64,000 nucleotides of DNA from Microbispora catharanthi (lineage in GTDB: Bacteria; Actinomycetota; Actinomycetes; Streptosporangiales; Streptosporangiaceae). A program made the translations under genes and the position numbers. Of this stretch, positions 42,301 through 53,267 are shown one piece after another. The notes under the pieces are model-generated. The model had not been told where the DNA came from. It did not search any database and saw only the letters and a program-made list of their open reading frames with translations. Location of the stretch: the NCBI RefSeq assembly GCF_006334915.2, contig NZ_VDMA02000005.1, positions 310,001 to 374,000 on the forward strand. The letters run 5' to 3'. How positions within the stretch are numbered: the stretch's first letter is position 1; each line of letters begins with the position of its first letter.

Positions 42301-43014
42301 TTACCTGACGAAGGGCTTTCTGCGGCCGAGCAACGCCGTACCGACTCGCAGGTGTGTCGCGCCGTTCGCCACAGCCTGGGGGATGTCTCCACTCATCCCG
42401 GCCGATATCACATCGGCCGCGGGGTGTTCCTCGCGGACCCGCTCGGCGACGGCCCGCAGCCGGGCGAACGCGGCGGCCGGGTCCTCCCCCAGCGGGGCGA
42501 CCGCCATGACCCCCCGCAGGCGTAGCCCCTCCGCCTTCGCGACGAGCCCCGCGAGCGCCGGCACCTCCTGCGGCGCGGCGCCGCCCCGCCCGGCCCCGCC
42601 CTCACCCGGAGCGGCGTCGAGGTCGACCTGGATGAGGCAGTCCACCTCGCGCCCCGCGCGTACGGCCTCGCGGCTGAGCGCGTCCACCAGACGGGGGCGG
42701 TCCACCGAGTGGACCATGTGGGCGTAGGAGGCGACCGAGCGGACCTTGTTCGTCTGTAACTGGCCGATGAAATGCCACGTGAGGCCGAGATCGCCGCACT
42801 CGGCCGCCTTGACCGCCGCCTCCTGGTCGCGGTTCTCGCCGACGTGCGACACGCCCAGCTCCGCGAGCAGCCGCACGTCGGAGGCCGGGTAGGTCTTCGT
42901 CACCGCGATCAGCGTGATCTCCGACCGCGACCGGCCCGCGGCCCGGCAGGCGTCGTCGATGCGCCGCTCCACCTCGTCCAGCGCCGCGGCCAGTTCCTCG
43001 CGCCGGTCACCCAC
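42301..43014 (-). CDS. PLP homeostasis protein of the YggS/PROSC family
   Basis: 237 residues. PLP lysine Lys40 in LIAVTKTYPASD; other motifs are GVSHVGENRDQEAAVK, WHFIGQLQTNKVR, and the phosphate-binding SAGMSGD near the end. The family buffers PLP and affects amino-acid balance. A Gly/Ala-rich insert follows VDLDAAPGEG. It directly follows ftsZ with a 33-bp gap; pgeF, usually between the two, is absent. Confidence 0.93.
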   Translation of the reverse strand: MGDRREELAAALDEVERRIDDACRAAGRSRSEITLIAVTKTYPASDVRLLAELGVSHVGENRDQEAAVKAAECGDLGLTWHFIGQLQTNKVRSVASYAHMVHSVDRPRLVDALSREAVRAGREVDCLIQVDLDAAPGEGGAGRGGAAPQEVPALAGLVAKAEGLRLRGVMAVAPLGEDPAAAFARLRAVAERVREEHPAADVISAGMSGDIPQAVANGATHLRVGTALLGRRKPFVR

Positions 43015-43047
43015 GGACCGCGCCCCCGGCCGTACGGACGTCCAGCG

Positions 43048-44511
43048 TCACTTGAGGAAGTCCGGCACGTCGAGCTCCTCCTCCTGCTCCTCGAACACCA
43101 CCGGACGCCGGGGACCCGGCTGAGCGGTCCTGGAGGTGATCGGGGTCGGCGGCTCGGGAGTCGGGCGCGGGATCGACAGCGGCCCGGTGGCGCCCTGGTC
43201 GCGCCCGCCGTCGGCCGCCGCGTCGCGCGGGAACGGCGTGACCGGCTCGGCCTGCTGGGCCTGCGGCGCGGACGCCGCCTGCGACGTCGCCTGCTGGACC
43301 GGCTGGCTCGCGGGCTGGGCCGGCGGCGGCACGGGGTTCGCCGGAAGCGCGTTCATCGGCAGCTGGGTCACCGGCGGAGTAGCGGGCTGCGCCGGCGCGG
43401 GCGCGGGCTGCGCCATGCTGCTCATCGGACGCACCGGCGGCTGCGCGGGCTCCGCGCGCGGCTCCGGCTTGGCCGGGGCGGGCGCGGGACGGGTCGCGGG
43501 CGCGGCCGGCGCCGGCCGGGCCTGCTGGGGCCGCGACAGCGGCGCGGCCACCGCCTTGGCCGGTTCGGGCTCGTCGAAACCGGCCGCGATGACCGTCACC
43601 CGCACCTCGTCGCCGAGCGCGTCGTCGATGACCGTGCCGAAGATGATGTTGGCGTCGGGCGCGGCGGCGTTGCTGACGAGCTGGGCCGCCTCGTTGATCT
43701 CGAACAGGCCCAGGTCGGAGCCGCCCGCGATGGACAGCAGCACGCCGTGGGCGCCGTCGATGCTCGCCTCCAGCAGCGGGCTGGAGACCGCCATCTCGGC
43801 GGCGGCGACCGACCGGTCGTCGCCCCTGGCGTGGCCGATGCCCATGAGGGCCGAGCCCGCGCCGGACATGACCGACTTCACGTCGGCGAAGTCCAGGTTG
43901 ATCAGACCGGGCGTGGTGATGAGGTCGGTGATGCCCTGCACACCGGACAGCAGCACCTGGTCGGCGGCCTTGAACGCGTCGAGCACGCTCACCTGGCGGT
44001 CGGAGATCGACAGCAGCCGGTCGTTCGGGATGACGATCAGCGTGTCGACCTCCTCGCGGAGGGTCTCGATGCCGGCCTCGGCCTGCATGGCCCGGCGCTT
44101 GCCCTCGAAGCTGAAGGGCCGGGTGACCACGCCGATCGTGAGCGCGCCGAGCGAGCGGGCGATGCTGGCCACGACCGGCGCGCCGCCGGTCCCGGTGCCG
44201 CCGCCCTCGCCCGCGGTCACGAAGACCATGTCGGCGCCCTTGATGACCTCCTCGATCTCCTCCCGGTGGTCCTCGGCGGCCTTGCGGCCCACCTCCGGGT
44301 TGGCGCCCGCGCCGAGACCCCGGGTGAGCTCGCGCCCCACGTCGAGCTTCACGTCGGCGTCACTCATCAGCAGCGCCTGGGCGTCAGTGTTTATGGCGAT
44401 GAACTCGACGCCCTTGAGTCCCTCCTCGATCATCCGGTTGACGGCGTTCACTCCGCCGCCGCCGATGCCGACGACCTTGATGACCGCGAGGTAGTTCTGC
44501 GGTGCTGCCAC
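43048..44511 (-). CDS. ftsZ: Cell-division GTPase FtsZ
   Basis: 487 residues from the GTG at 44511 ([20 protein letters not shown]). The tubulin signature GGGTGTG is intact and the T7 loop ([11 protein letters not shown]) is present. An unusually long Pro/Ala/Gln-rich linker of about 150 residues leads to the conserved C-terminal peptide DVPDFLK, which binds SepF and other partners. The GTG gives the N-terminus shared by actinomycete FtsZ; an ATG at 44583 would add 24 basic residues. The 247-bp gap upstream suggests its own promoter. Confidence 0.96.
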   Translation of the reverse strand: MAAPQNYLAVIKVVGIGGGGVNAVNRMIEEGLKGVEFIAINTDAQALLMSDADVKLDVGRELTRGLGAGANPEVGRKAAEDHREEIEEVIKGADMVFVTAGEGGGTGTGGAPVVASIARSLGALTIGVVTRPFSFEGKRRAMQAEAGIETLREEVDTLIVIPNDRLLSISDRQVSVLDAFKAADQVLLSGVQGITDLITTPGLINLDFADVKSVMSGAGSALMGIGHARGDDRSVAAAEMAVSSPLLEASIDGAHGVLLSIAGGSDLGLFEINEAAQLVSNAAAPDANIIFGTVIDDALGDEVRVTVIAAGFDEPEPAKAVAAPLSRPQQARPAPAAPATRPAPAPAKPEPRAEPAQPPVRPMSSMAQPAPAPAQPATPPVTQLPMNALPANPVPPPAQPASQPVQQATSQAASAPQAQQAEPVTPFPRDAAADGGRDQGATGPLSIPRPTPEPPTPITSRTAQPGPRRPVVFEEQEEELDVPDFLK

Positions 44512-44578
44512 GACGAGGGGCCTTTCCGCTCGTTTGCGTTTCATGCGGGCAGGGCCCGCCGTCTTCTGAACTCTCACC

Positions 44579-44606
44579 CTCAAGTTGAGATTTAGAGTTA
44601 TGTCAA
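44579..44606 (-). promoter_or_regulatory. Candidate ftsZ promoter region with palindrome
   Basis: On the minus strand TTGACA (44601-44606) is a perfect -35 hexamer, followed after an AT-rich stretch by the palindrome CTCAACTTGAG (44579-44589). I see no convincing -10 at 17 bp. The region lies about 70-95 bp upstream of the GTG. Confidence 0.45.
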
Positions 44607-44758
44607 CCTGAGGATTGATACGGACAGTAGGGTTGCGCGTCCCCCAGGGTCAACTAACCGCGCCGCAAGGCCGTCCGGCGTGTCGCGCGCTGTCCTATTC
44701 ACACGATGCCCCGCTGAAAGGCGGTCCCGGATCATGCGTCCGCGGCCGGTGAGATATC

Positions 44759-45430
44759 TCACTTGACCGTCACCACCTGCGGCGAGCTGACATCGTAGCT
44801 GGTTCCCGGCTTGGCGAGGGCGGCCAGCAGGACACGTCCTTTCTGCGCCGAGCGCCCCGCGTCTCCCCATACGACCGTACGGCCGTCGGTGAGTTTGAGC
44901 GTGATCGACCGTGGTGAGGAGACGCGCAGCTCCCGCAGGCGCTGCAGGACGCTCTCCGGCAGCGCCCGCAGCACGGTGAGCCCGGCCCTGGTGGCCGGGT
45001 CGTCCACGGCGGCCCGCTGGACGCGCAGCACCGGCAGCCGGGGCGGGGCCACGGTCACCTGCTGCAGGACGACGCCGTACCGGTCGATCACCGCGGTCGT
45101 CCCGCCCATGGGCACGGCGGCGGCGGGGACGCGTTCTACCACGCTGATGCGCAGCGTTCCCGGCCAGCCGCGGTCGACGGTGGCCGACTCGATCGCGCGC
45201 ATCGCCCGCAGCCGCCCTTCGACCCCGGCGAGGTCGACGGTGGCGAGCGGCGTGCCGGTGCGCACCCCCGCGGCCTGCCGCAGCTGCTCGGCGGGGATCC
45301 GGCTGTTGCCGGTGATCTCGACCTCCCGCACGCCGAGGACGGGCGAGAAGAACACCACCCATGTGGCGACGCCCACCACCCCGCCGGTCAGCAGGGTCGC
45401 GAGGGCCGAACGCCGGACGGCCCGCCTCAC
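44759..45430 (-). CDS. ftsQ: Cell-division protein FtsQ
   Basis: 223 residues, type II membrane protein. Short basic N-terminus, one membrane helix (LATLLTGGVVGVATWVVFF), then a POTRA domain (VREVEITGNSRIPAEQLRQAAGV) and the FtsQ beta domain (VVERVPAAAVPMGG, VIDRYGVVLQQV). It links FtsL and FtsB-like proteins to FtsW/FtsI at the septum. GTG start 31 bp after murC. Confidence 0.93.
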   Translation of the reverse strand: MRRAVRRSALATLLTGGVVGVATWVVFFSPVLGVREVEITGNSRIPAEQLRQAAGVRTGTPLATVDLAGVEGRLRAMRAIESATVDRGWPGTLRISVVERVPAAAVPMGGTTAVIDRYGVVLQQVTVAPPRLPVLRVQRAAVDDPATRAGLTVLRALPESVLQRLRELRVSSPRSITLKLTDGRTVVWGDAGRSAQKGRVLLAALAKPGTSYDVSSPQVVTVK

Positions 45431-45461
45431 CGGTCCCCCACCCTCCGGATCACGGCCCGCA

Positions 45462-46886
45462 TCACCGGGCGGACAGCTCCGCGACGATCTTCGGGCCGAG
45501 CTCCGTCACGTCTCCCGCGCCCATCGTCAGCACGATGTCCCCGGCACGGGCCCGGCCGGCGACGAGCGCCGGCACGGCCTGCCGGTCGGGCGCGTAGACG
45601 ACCCGCTCGACGGGAAGCGGGATCTTCCCCGCGACCAGCGCGCCGGAGACCCCCGGCTCGGGGTCCTCGCGCGCGCCGTACACGTCCAGCACGACCACCT
45701 CGTCGGCGAGGCCGAGCGCCGCGCCGAACTCGTCGGCGAAGAACCGGGTGCGCGAGTACAGGTGCGGCTGGAAGACCGCGATGACCCGGCCGTCGCCGGT
45801 GACGACGTCGCGGGCGGCACGCAGGTCGGCGGTCAGCTCGGTCGGATGATGGGCGTAGCTGTCGAAGACCGTCACGCCCGCGGCCTCGCCCTTGGACTCG
45901 AACCGCCGCTTGGCCCCGGTGAAGGCGGCCAGGCCCTCCTTGACGTCGTCGAAGCGCAGACCGAGGTGGAGCGCCACGGCGATCACCGCGGTGGCGTTGA
46001 GCGCGTTGTGCCGGCCCGGCACGGCGAGGCGCACCTCGCCGCGTCCCGCTCCCCCGGGCACGGCGGGGCCGAGCTCCACGCAGAACTCCACGCCGAGGCC
46101 GCGCGGCACCACGTCGGTCGTGCGCAGGTCGACGCCGGCGCTCTCGCCGTACGTGACGACGGTGAGGCCGCGCTCACGCGCGAGGGGCACGAGGGCGGCG
46201 GCGCCCGGGTCGTCGGCGCACACCACGAGCAGCGACCCGATCCGCTCGACGAAGCGGGCGAAACTGTCGTGGACGGCCTGGGGGTCGCCGTAGTTGTCGA
46301 GGTGGTCGGCCTCGACGTTGGTCACCACGGCGATGCGCGGCGCGAGCATGAGGAACGAGCCGTCGCTCTCGTCGGCCTCCGCCACGAACACCTCGCCCGC
46401 GCCGTCGTCGGCGCCGAGCCCGGTCGTCACGAGCTGCCCGCCGACGCAGTACGACGGGTCCTCGCCGCACTTCTGCAGGGCCACGGTCAGCATCGAGGTC
46501 GTCGTGGTCTTGCCGTGCGTGCCGGCGACGGCGATGCCGGTGCGGCCGGTCATGACCGAGGCCAGCGCGGCGGCGCGCGGGATCACCCGCAGGTTCTGCC
46601 GCAACGCCTCCCCCAGCTCGGGGTTGGAGTCGCGGATGGCGGTGGACACCACGACCGTGTCCACCTCCTTGATGTGGGAGGCGGCGTGGCCGACGTGGAT
46701 GACGGCGCCCAGCTCGCGCAGCTCGGCCAGCAGCTCGGAGGGCCGCGCGTCGCTGCCCGACACCGGCACGCCCCGCTTGAGCAGGATCCGGGCGATGCCG
46801 GACATCCCGGCGCCGCCGATGCCGATGAAGTGCACCCGCCCCAGGTCGGCCGCCGGGACGGGATCCACGAGCTTGACGAGACTCAT
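45462..46886 (-). CDS. murC: UDP-N-acetylmuramate--L-alanine ligase
   Basis: 474 residues. Adds L-Ala to UDP-MurNAc using ATP. N-terminal UDP-binding Rossmann fold ([19 protein letters not shown]), P-loop [15 protein letters not shown], then SYAHHPTEL and the C-terminal ligase domain. The ATG overlaps the murG stop (ATGA). Confidence 0.97.
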   Translation of the reverse strand: MSLVKLVDPVPAADLGRVHFIGIGGAGMSGIARILLKRGVPVSGSDARPSELLAELRELGAVIHVGHAASHIKEVDTVVVSTAIRDSNPELGEALRQNLRVIPRAAALASVMTGRTGIAVAGTHGKTTTTSMLTVALQKCGEDPSYCVGGQLVTTGLGADDGAGEVFVAEADESDGSFLMLAPRIAVVTNVEADHLDNYGDPQAVHDSFARFVERIGSLLVVCADDPGAAALVPLARERGLTVVTYGESAGVDLRTTDVVPRGLGVEFCVELGPAVPGGAGRGEVRLAVPGRHNALNATAVIAVALHLGLRFDDVKEGLAAFTGAKRRFESKGEAAGVTVFDSYAHHPTELTADLRAARDVVTGDGRVIAVFQPHLYSRTRFFADEFGAALGLADEVVVLDVYGAREDPEPGVSGALVAGKIPLPVERVVYAPDRQAVPALVAGRARAGDIVLTMGAGDVTELGPKIVAELSAR

Positions 46887-47962
46887 CGGTGAGCGATCTC
46901 CAGCACCTTGCGGGCGAGCGCCATGTCGGCGTCCTTGCGGCCCATCCGCGATGCGGCCTCGGACATCGCGACCACACGCTCGGGGTCGTTCAGGATCGGC
47001 AGCAGCGTCTGGACGATCCAGGCGGCCGACAGGTTCGCATCGTCGACCATCAGACCGCCCCCGGCCCGCACGATGGGCTCGGCGTTCAGGCGCTGCTCGC
47101 CGTTGCCGTGCGGCAGCGGCACGAACGCCGCGGGCAGCCCCACGGCGGTGAGCTCTGCGCAGGTCATGGCGCCCGCGCGGGACAGCACGAGGTCGGCGGC
47201 GGCGTAGGCGAGGTCCATCCGGTCGACGTACGGCAGGATGACGTACTGCGGGTCGCCCGGCGGGAGCTCCGCCTCGACGGTGTTCTTGGGCCCGATCACG
47301 TGCAGCACCTGGACGCCCGCCGCCCGCAGGTAGGGCGCGGCCTCCAGCGCCGCCTGGTTGATCGAGCGGGCGCCCTGGGAGCCGCCGAACACGAGCAGCG
47401 TCACCCGGTCGGACTCCAGCCCGAAGTACGACCGCGCCTTGTCGCCCATCGACAGGCGGTCCATCATGCTGATCTCGCGGCGCAGCGGGATGCCGATGTA
47501 CTCGGCGTTCGGGAGCACGGCGTCCGGGTGGCCGGTGAAGACGTGCTCGGTGAGGCGGGCGCCGAGCCGGTTGGCCAGGCCGGGCCGGGGGTTGGCCTCG
47601 TGGACCACGATCGGCACGCCGCGCCGCCGGGCGCCGAGGTAGCCGGGCGTGGCGACGTATCCGCCGAAGCCGACCAGGACGTCCGCGCCGACCTTGTCGA
47701 GGATGCCCGCGGCGCTGCCGATGGACCCGGCGAGGCGGCCTGGCACGGTGAGGAGCTGGGGGCTGAGCGAGCGGGGCAACGGCACGGCGGGCACGAGTTC
47801 GAGCTCGTAGCCCCGGGCGGGCACCAGGCGGGTCTCCAGGCCGCGCTCGGTGCCGAGGCAGGTGATGCCGATCCTCGGGTCGAGCCGGCGAAGCGCGTCG
47901 GCCAGCGCGAGCGCCGGCTCGATATGGCCGGCCGTCCCGCCGCCGGCGAGGACCACCCTCAT
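46883..47962 (-). CDS. murG: UDP-GlcNAc transferase MurG (lipid II synthase)
   Basis: 359 residues, GT28 family. Transfers GlcNAc to lipid I at the inner face of the membrane. The first glycine-rich loop is [18 protein letters not shown]; the UDP-GlcNAc site region is [14 protein letters not shown], with the donor loop [21 protein letters not shown] lies 1 bp after the ftsW stop. Confidence 0.97.
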   Translation of the reverse strand: MRVVLAGGGTAGHIEPALALADALRRLDPRIGITCLGTERGLETRLVPARGYELELVPAVPLPRSLSPQLLTVPGRLAGSIGSAAGILDKVGADVLVGFGGYVATPGYLGARRRGVPIVVHEANPRPGLANRLGARLTEHVFTGHPDAVLPNAEYIGIPLRREISMMDRLSMGDKARSYFGLESDRVTLLVFGGSQGARSINQAALEAAPYLRAAGVQVLHVIGPKNTVEAELPPGDPQYVILPYVDRMDLAYAAADLVLSRAGAMTCAELTAVGLPAAFVPLPHGNGEQRLNAEPIVRAGGGLMVDDANLSAAWIVQTLLPILNDPERVVAMSEAASRMGRKDADMALARKVLEIAHR

Positions 47963-47963
47963 G

Positions 47964-49409
47964 TCACTCCCTGTTCTCGCGGACGTCTTCGCGGATGTTC
48001 TCGCGGACGTCTTCCCGGATCTTCTCGCGAATGTTCCCGCGTCCGTTCCCTGTCGTTCCTCTTCGTGCCGTCCGCGGCCGTGCCGCCTGCTGACGGGCCG
48101 GTGCCCGCGAGATCACGGGCCGCCGCCCGGCGCGGCCGTTCAGGCCAAGCCAGCTTAGAGCCCGCGCGACCGGTCCCGGGCCACGGGCGGCCAGCGCCTC
48201 GGGCGCTCCGGGCTCCTGTTTGGCGAACGACACCAGCATGCCGAGCGCGGCGAGCGTCGGCAGCAGCGCCGATCCGCCGTACGACACCAGGGGCAGCGGG
48301 ATGCCGGTGACCGGGAAGACCCCGATGACCGCGCCGATGTTGACGACGGCCTGACCGGCGATCCAGGCGGTGACGGCGGCGGCCGACAGCCGGACGAAGG
48401 GGTCCTTCGTCCGGATGGCGATACGCAGCCCGGCGTACCCGAGCAGGCCGAACAGCGCGACCACCACGAGCGTCCCCATCAGCCCGAGCTCCTCGCCCAG
48501 GATCGAGAAGATGAAGTCGCTCTCCGCGTGCGGAACGTAGTTCCACTTCTGCCGGCCCGCGCCGAGCCCGAGGCCGAACCAGCCGCCGGAGCCGATGGCC
48601 ATCAGTCCCTGGGCGGACTGGAACCCCTCGTTCTGCGCGGTCTCCCACACGTGCATGAAGCCGGTGAGGCGGCCGAGCCGGTACGGCTCGACGACGATCA
48701 TAGTGGCGGTCGCCAGCGCGAGCAGCGCGAGGATCCCGCCGAACAGCCGCACCGGCGCGCCGACCACCCACAGCAGCGCCAGGAAGATCATCATGAGCAC
48801 GAGCGTCGTGCCGAGGTCGCGCCCCAGCATAACCAGGACGGCCAGCAGGGCCACGCCCGGCATCAGCGGGATCAGCAGCTGGCGCCACTCGATGCGGCCG
48901 GCGCGCGCCCGCGTCGCGAGCAGGTCGGCGCCCCACAGCACCAGGGCCAGCTTCGCCGGCTCCGACGGCTGGACCGAGAACGGGCCGATGACGATCCACC
49001 GCTGGGCGCCCAGCAGTTCCTGGCCGAGGAAGATGACCATCAGCAGGCCGAGGATCGACAGACCCATCAGCGGATAGCCGGCCAGGCGGAAGAACCGCTG
49101 CGGCAACCGGGAGCAGACCCACATCAGGGGAAGCCCGATCGCCACCGACGTGACCTGCTTGAGGAACCAGTAGAACGGGTCGCCGGTCCGCTGCAGCGCC
49201 TCGATGCTCGACGCCGACAGCACCATCATCAGCCCGAGCGCCAGCAGCAGCGCGCTGCAGCCGAGCACCAGGTGGTAGGACGTCAGCGGGCGCGCGAGCA
49301 GCTCGCGCAGCGCGGCGAGCTGGGCGCCGGCCCAGCCGACGGGCTCGGGCCCCTGACGCTCCTTCCGCGCGGTGGCGGCGCCGGCGGAGCCGGTCGCGGG
49401 GCCCGTCAC
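47964..49409 (-). CDS. ftsW: Septal glycosyltransferase FtsW (SEDS family)
   Basis: 481 residues with ten predicted membrane helices ([24 protein letters not shown] is the first). SEDS motifs: [22 protein letters not shown], the long extracellular loop with [23 protein letters not shown], and [14 protein letters not shown] near the end. It polymerises lipid II into septal glycan together with FtsI. The cytoplasmic tail is long and basic and ends in (RE-acid/amide-V/I) tetrapeptide repeats. GTG overlaps the murD stop by 4 bp. Confidence 0.95.
   Translation of the reverse strand: MTGPATGSAGAATARKERQGPEPVGWAGAQLAALRELLARPLTSYHLVLGCSALLLALGLMMVLSASSIEALQRTGDPFYWFLKQVTSVAIGLPLMWVCSRLPQRFFRLAGYPLMGLSILGLLMVIFLGQELLGAQRWIVIGPFSVQPSEPAKLALVLWGADLLATRARAGRIEWRQLLIPLMPGVALLAVLVMLGRDLGTTLVLMMIFLALLWVVGAPVRLFGGILALLALATATMIVVEPYRLGRLTGFMHVWETAQNEGFQSAQGLMAIGSGGWFGLGLGAGRQKWNYVPHAESDFIFSILGEELGLMGTLVVVALFGLLGYAGLRIAIRTKDPFVRLSAAAVTAWIAGQAVVNIGAVIGVFPVTGIPLPLVSYGGSALLPTLAALGMLVSFAKQEPGAPEALAARGPGPVARALSWLGLNGRAGRRPVISRAPARQQAARPRTARRGTTGNGRGNIREKIREDVRENIREDVRENRE
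47967..48040. repeat. 12-bp minisatellite at the 3' end of ftsW
   Basis: About six degenerate 12-bp units (TTCTCGCGGACG type, plus strand). They encode successive tetrapeptides such as IREK, IRED and VREN at the C-terminus of FtsW. Copy number may vary between strains. Confidence 0.7.
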
Positions 49410-50767
49410 CGGGCCGCCAGCCGCCGCACGGCTCGGGCGAAGGCCTCCCCACGCGCTCCGTATCCGGCGAACATGTCCAGTGACGCCCCGGCGGGGGCGA
49501 GCAGCACGGTGTCACCCGGGGTGGCGAGCCGGGCGGCTTCGGCGACGACACGGTCCATGACCCCAGTGTCTTGCCCTGGCACGTCCACCACGGGGACATT
49601 CGCGGCGTGTCGCGCCAATGCGCGGCGGATCACATCCCGATCGGTCCCCAGCAGCACCGCGCCGCGCAGCCGGGGGGCAGACTGCCGTACGAGATCGTCG
49701 ACGTCGGCGCCCTTGAGCTGGCCGCCCGCGATCCACACGACCGACTCGTAGGCGGCCAGGGACGCGGCGGCCGCGTGCGGGTTGGTGGCCTTCGAGTCGT
49801 CCACGTAGTCGACCTCGCCGACGCGGGCCACGTGGGCGATCCGGTGCGGGTCGGGCGTGAACTCCCGCAGGCCGCGCCGTACGGCCTCGGGCGGCACGCC
49901 GTAGGCGCGGGCCAGGGCGGCGGCGGCGAGCGCGTTGGCGACGTTGTGCGGCGCGAACGGCCGCACGTCGGCGAGGCAGGCCAGCTCCTCCGCCGAGGTC
50001 GCCGGGTCGGCCACGAAGGCCCGGTCGACCAGCAGGTCCTCCACGACTCCCAGCTGCCCGGGCCGGGGCACGGCGAGCGTGAAGCCCACCCGTGAGGCGT
50101 ACGGCTCGGCCAGGCGGGACGACGACGCGTCGTCGGCGTTGTAGACCACCGTCCCCGCTCCCGCGAAGATACGCGCCTTGGCCGCGGCGTACTCCTCCAT
50201 GGAGCCGTGCCAGTCGATGTGGTCGGGCGCCACGTTGAGCACGGCCGCCGCGAGCGGGGCCAGGGTCGAGGACCAGTGGAGCTGGAAGCTCGACAGCTCC
50301 ACGGCCAGCACGTCGTACGGCCCGTCGACGGCCTCGACGATGGGAACGCCGACGTTGCCCACGGCCACGGCCTTGTGCCCGGCGGCGGACAGCATGGACG
50401 TGAGCATGCGGACGGCGGTGGTCTTGCCGTTGGTGCCGGTCAGCGCCAGCCAAGGGGCCGCGGGCTCCTGCCGCAGCCGCCAGGCCAGCTCGACCTCCCC
50501 GATGACCTCGACGCCCGCGTCCGCGGCGGCGACGAGCAGCGGGTGGGTGGGACGCCAGCCCGGCGAGGTGACCAGGAGCGAGGTCGCGGCGGGCAGGGCG
50601 GGCTCGCCGAAGCGCACCTCCACGCCCAGCTCGGCGAGCTCGGCGGCCGTCGCGCGCTGCCGCTCGCCGTCGGCGGCCTCCAGCACGGTCACGCGCTCGC
50701 CGCGCGCCGCCAGGGCCCGCGCCGCCGCGGCGCCCGACACGCCGAGGCCGGCGACGACGACGTTCAC
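49406..50767 (-). CDS. murD: UDP-MurNAc-L-Ala--D-Glu ligase
   Basis: 453 residues from the GTG at 50767, which overlaps the mraY stop (GTGA) like the other junctions; the in-frame ATG at 50782 is an alternative. Adds D-Glu. N-terminal Rossmann loop ([21 protein letters not shown]), P-loop [15 protein letters not shown], then [14 protein letters not shown] and [12 protein letters not shown]. Confidence 0.95.
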   Translation of the reverse strand: MNVVVAGLGVSGAAAARALAARGERVTVLEAADGERQRATAAELAELGVEVRFGEPALPAATSLLVTSPGWRPTHPLLVAAADAGVEVIGEVELAWRLRQEPAAPWLALTGTNGKTTAVRMLTSMLSAAGHKAVAVGNVGVPIVEAVDGPYDVLAVELSSFQLHWSSTLAPLAAAVLNVAPDHIDWHGSMEEYAAAKARIFAGAGTVVYNADDASSSRLAEPYASRVGFTLAVPRPGQLGVVEDLLVDRAFVADPATSAEELACLADVRPFAPHNVANALAAAALARAYGVPPEAVRRGLREFTPDPHRIAHVARVGEVDYVDDSKATNPHAAAASLAAYESVVWIAGGQLKGADVDDLVRQSAPRLRGAVLLGTDRDVIRRALARHAANVPVVDVPGQDTGVMDRVVAEAARLATPGDTVLLAPAGASLDMFAGYGARGEAFARAVRRLAAR

Positions 50768-51840
50768 TGTTTCGGCATCCATTCGAGGTAGAACAGTCCG
50801 AGACCGGCGGCGACGCACAAGGCGGCGATCAGCCAGAAGCGCACCACGATCGTCGTCTCGGCCCAGCCCGACAGCTCGAAGTGGTGCTGGAGTGGCGCCA
50901 TCCGGAAGACGCGTCTGCGGGTCAGCTTGAAGGACCCGACCTGGATGATCACCGACATCGTGATGATCGCGAACAGCCCGCCCAGGATGACGAGCAGGAG
51001 CTGGGTCCGGGTGGTGAAGGCCAGGCCGGCGATCACGCCGCCGAGGGCCAGCGAGCCGGTGTCACCCATGAAGATCTTGGCGGGCGGGGCGTTCCACCAC
51101 AGGAAGCCCAGACAGGCGCCCAGCACCGCCGCAGCGACCACCGCCAGGTCGAGCGGATCTCGCACCCAGTAGCAGTTGGGGCCGAAGCCGACCGTCGTGC
51201 AGCTGTTGCGCAGCTGCCAGTTGCCGATCAGCACGTACGCCGCGAGGACCAGGCAGGTGGCGCCGGAGGCCAGGCCGTCGAGACCGTCGGTCAGGTTCAC
51301 CGCGTTCGAGAAGCCCACGATGAAGAACACGACCCAGATCATGAACCCGATCAGCCCGATCGACGGCCCGATGTCCCGCAGGAACGACACGCGCGTCTCC
51401 GCGGGGGTCACGGCGTAGGCGTTGGGGAACCGCAGGACGAGCACCGCGAAGATCGCCCCGACGACGAGCTGCCCGCCCGCCTTGGCGCCGCTGCGCAGGC
51501 CCAGGCTCCGCTGCTTGTAGATCTTGATGAAGTCGTCGAGGAAGCCGACCGCGCCGAGGCCCGTCATCAGGAACAGCACCAGCAGTCCCGATGCCGTCGG
51601 GGGGTCGCCGACGGCCGAGAAGACGGTCGCCCCGTGGGCCACGAAGTAGCCGATCAGCGACGCGATGACGATCACCGTGCCGCCCATCGTGGGAGTGCCC
51701 TTCTTGTCGTAGTGTCCCGACGGGCCCTCCTCCCGGATGTTCTGGCCGTAGCCCCTGCGGGCGAACAGCCGGATGGCCAGCGGCGTGCCGACCATGGAGA
51801 GAATCAGCGAGATCGCCCCCGCGATGAGGATGTTCCTCAC
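50764..51840 (-). CDS. mraY: Phospho-N-acetylmuramoyl-pentapeptide transferase
   Basis: 358 residues, ten membrane helices. Attaches phospho-MurNAc-pentapeptide to undecaprenyl phosphate to make lipid I. Diagnostic motifs: [16 protein letters not shown], the Asp pair in [40 protein letters not shown] and the His-rich [14 protein letters not shown]. Overlaps murF by 4 bp. Confidence 0.97.
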   Translation of the reverse strand: MRNILIAGAISLILSMVGTPLAIRLFARRGYGQNIREEGPSGHYDKKGTPTMGGTVIVIASLIGYFVAHGATVFSAVGDPPTASGLLVLFLMTGLGAVGFLDDFIKIYKQRSLGLRSGAKAGGQLVVGAIFAVLVLRFPNAYAVTPAETRVSFLRDIGPSIGLIGFMIWVVFFIVGFSNAVNLTDGLDGLASGATCLVLAAYVLIGNWQLRNSCTTVGFGPNCYWVRDPLDLAVVAAAVLGACLGFLWWNAPPAKIFMGDTGSLALGGVIAGLAFTTRTQLLLVILGGLFAIITMSVIIQVGSFKLTRRRVFRMAPLQHHFELSGWAETTIVVRFWLIAALCVAAGLGLFYLEWMPKQ

Positions 51841-53204
51841 CGGGCGTCACCTCCGAGGATCGCCTCGGCGACCCGCTCGAGTCCGGCCGCACGCGGCCCC
51901 TTCACCAGCACCACGTCGCCCGGCGCGAGCCGGTCCGACAACTCCCGCGCCGCCGCCGAGGCGTCCGGGACGTGGATCGCGCCGGGCGCGCCCAGGAGCA
52001 CCGGCTCGGCGTCCTCCCCCACAACGACGACCGCCTCCAGGCCCGCGCCCGCGGCCAGCCGCCCGAGGTCCTCGTTCAGCGCCGGGCCGTCCTCGCCGAG
52101 TTCGCGCAGCGCGGCGATCACCGCGAACCGCCGCCGCCCCTCCCCGATCACCGCGAGGCTGCCGAAGGCGGCCCGCATGGAGTCGGGGTTGGCGTTGTAG
52201 GCGTCGTTGATCACGGTCACGCCGTCGGGCCGCTCGGTGACCTCCATCCGCCAGCGGCTGCGCGGCTCGGCCGCCGACAGCTCCTCGGCGATGTCGGCCA
52301 CCGGCAGCCCCAGCTCGTGCGCGGCCGCCGCGGCGGCCAGGGCGTTCTCCACCGTGTGCGCGCCGTACAGGCGCAGCCGGACCGGAGCGGTGCCGGACGG
52401 CGTGCGCAGCGTGAACGAGGCGCGGCCGGTCGCGTCGAGCGTCTCGTCCTCCGCCCGCACGTGCGCCTCCGGCGAGCGCCCGAAGTAGGTCACCCGCGCG
52501 CTCGTACGGCCGGCCATCGCGCGCACCAGCGGGTCGTCGGCGTTGAGCACGGCGACCCCGTCGGCGGGCAGCGCCTCGACGAGCTCGCCCTTCGCCTGCG
52601 CGATCGCCTCCTTGCCGCCGAACACCCCGAGGTGCGCGGTGCCGACGTTGAGCACGACGCCGATGCGCGGCGGGGCGATCCTCGCGAGGTAGGCGATGTG
52701 GCCGATGTTGCGTGCGCTCAGCTCCAGGACCAGGAACCGGGTGGTCTCGTCGGCCTTGAGGACGGTCAGCGGGTGGCCGATCTCGTTGTTGAACGAGCCG
52801 ACGGGGGCGACCGTGGGGCCGAGCCGGGCGGCGAGACCGGCCAGCAGGTCCTTGGTCGTGGTCTTGCCCGCGGAACCGGTCACCCCGACCACGGTCGTGC
52901 CGGGCAGCTCCGACAGCACGGCGGTGGCGAGCGAGGCCAGGGCCGCGAGCGGGTCGCCCACGATCACGGCCGGCGCCTCGACGGGCCGGGTGGCGAGGAC
53001 GGCGGCGGCGCCGGCGTCGCGGGCCTGCCGGGCGAAGTCGTGCCCGTCGGCCCGTTCACCCTTGATCGCCACGAACAGCGAGCCCGGTCCGGCCGCCCGT
53101 GAGTCGATCACGACGGGCCCCCGGACCACGACCGCGGGGTCGGCCGCCCCGTTCAGCGCTCCGGACGTGATCTCGGCGACCCGGGCCAGCGGCATCGGGA
53201 TCAT
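51837..53204 (-). CDS. murF: UDP-MurNAc-tripeptide--D-Ala-D-Ala ligase
   Basis: 455 residues. Adds D-Ala-D-Ala to complete the pentapeptide. P-loop [15 protein letters not shown], then [27 protein letters not shown] and [15 protein letters not shown], all MurF-specific. ATG start with AGGAAAG upstream; 63 bp after murE. Confidence 0.97.
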   Translation of the reverse strand: MIPMPLARVAEITSGALNGAADPAVVVRGPVVIDSRAAGPGSLFVAIKGERADGHDFARQARDAGAAAVLATRPVEAPAVIVGDPLAALASLATAVLSELPGTTVVGVTGSAGKTTTKDLLAGLAARLGPTVAPVGSFNNEIGHPLTVLKADETTRFLVLELSARNIGHIAYLARIAPPRIGVVLNVGTAHLGVFGGKEAIAQAKGELVEALPADGVAVLNADDPLVRAMAGRTSARVTYFGRSPEAHVRAEDETLDATGRASFTLRTPSGTAPVRLRLYGAHTVENALAAAAAAHELGLPVADIAEELSAAEPRSRWRMEVTERPDGVTVINDAYNANPDSMRAAFGSLAVIGEGRRRFAVIAALRELGEDGPALNEDLGRLAAGAGLEAVVVVGEDAEPVLLGAPGAIHVPDASAAARELSDRLAPGDVVLVKGPRAAGLERVAEAILGGDAR

Positions 53205-53267
53205 GGTGTCTTTCCTGCTCTCTTTCGCGTCGCTAACTCGGCCGCCAGGGCACGGCCCGGCATCGGC

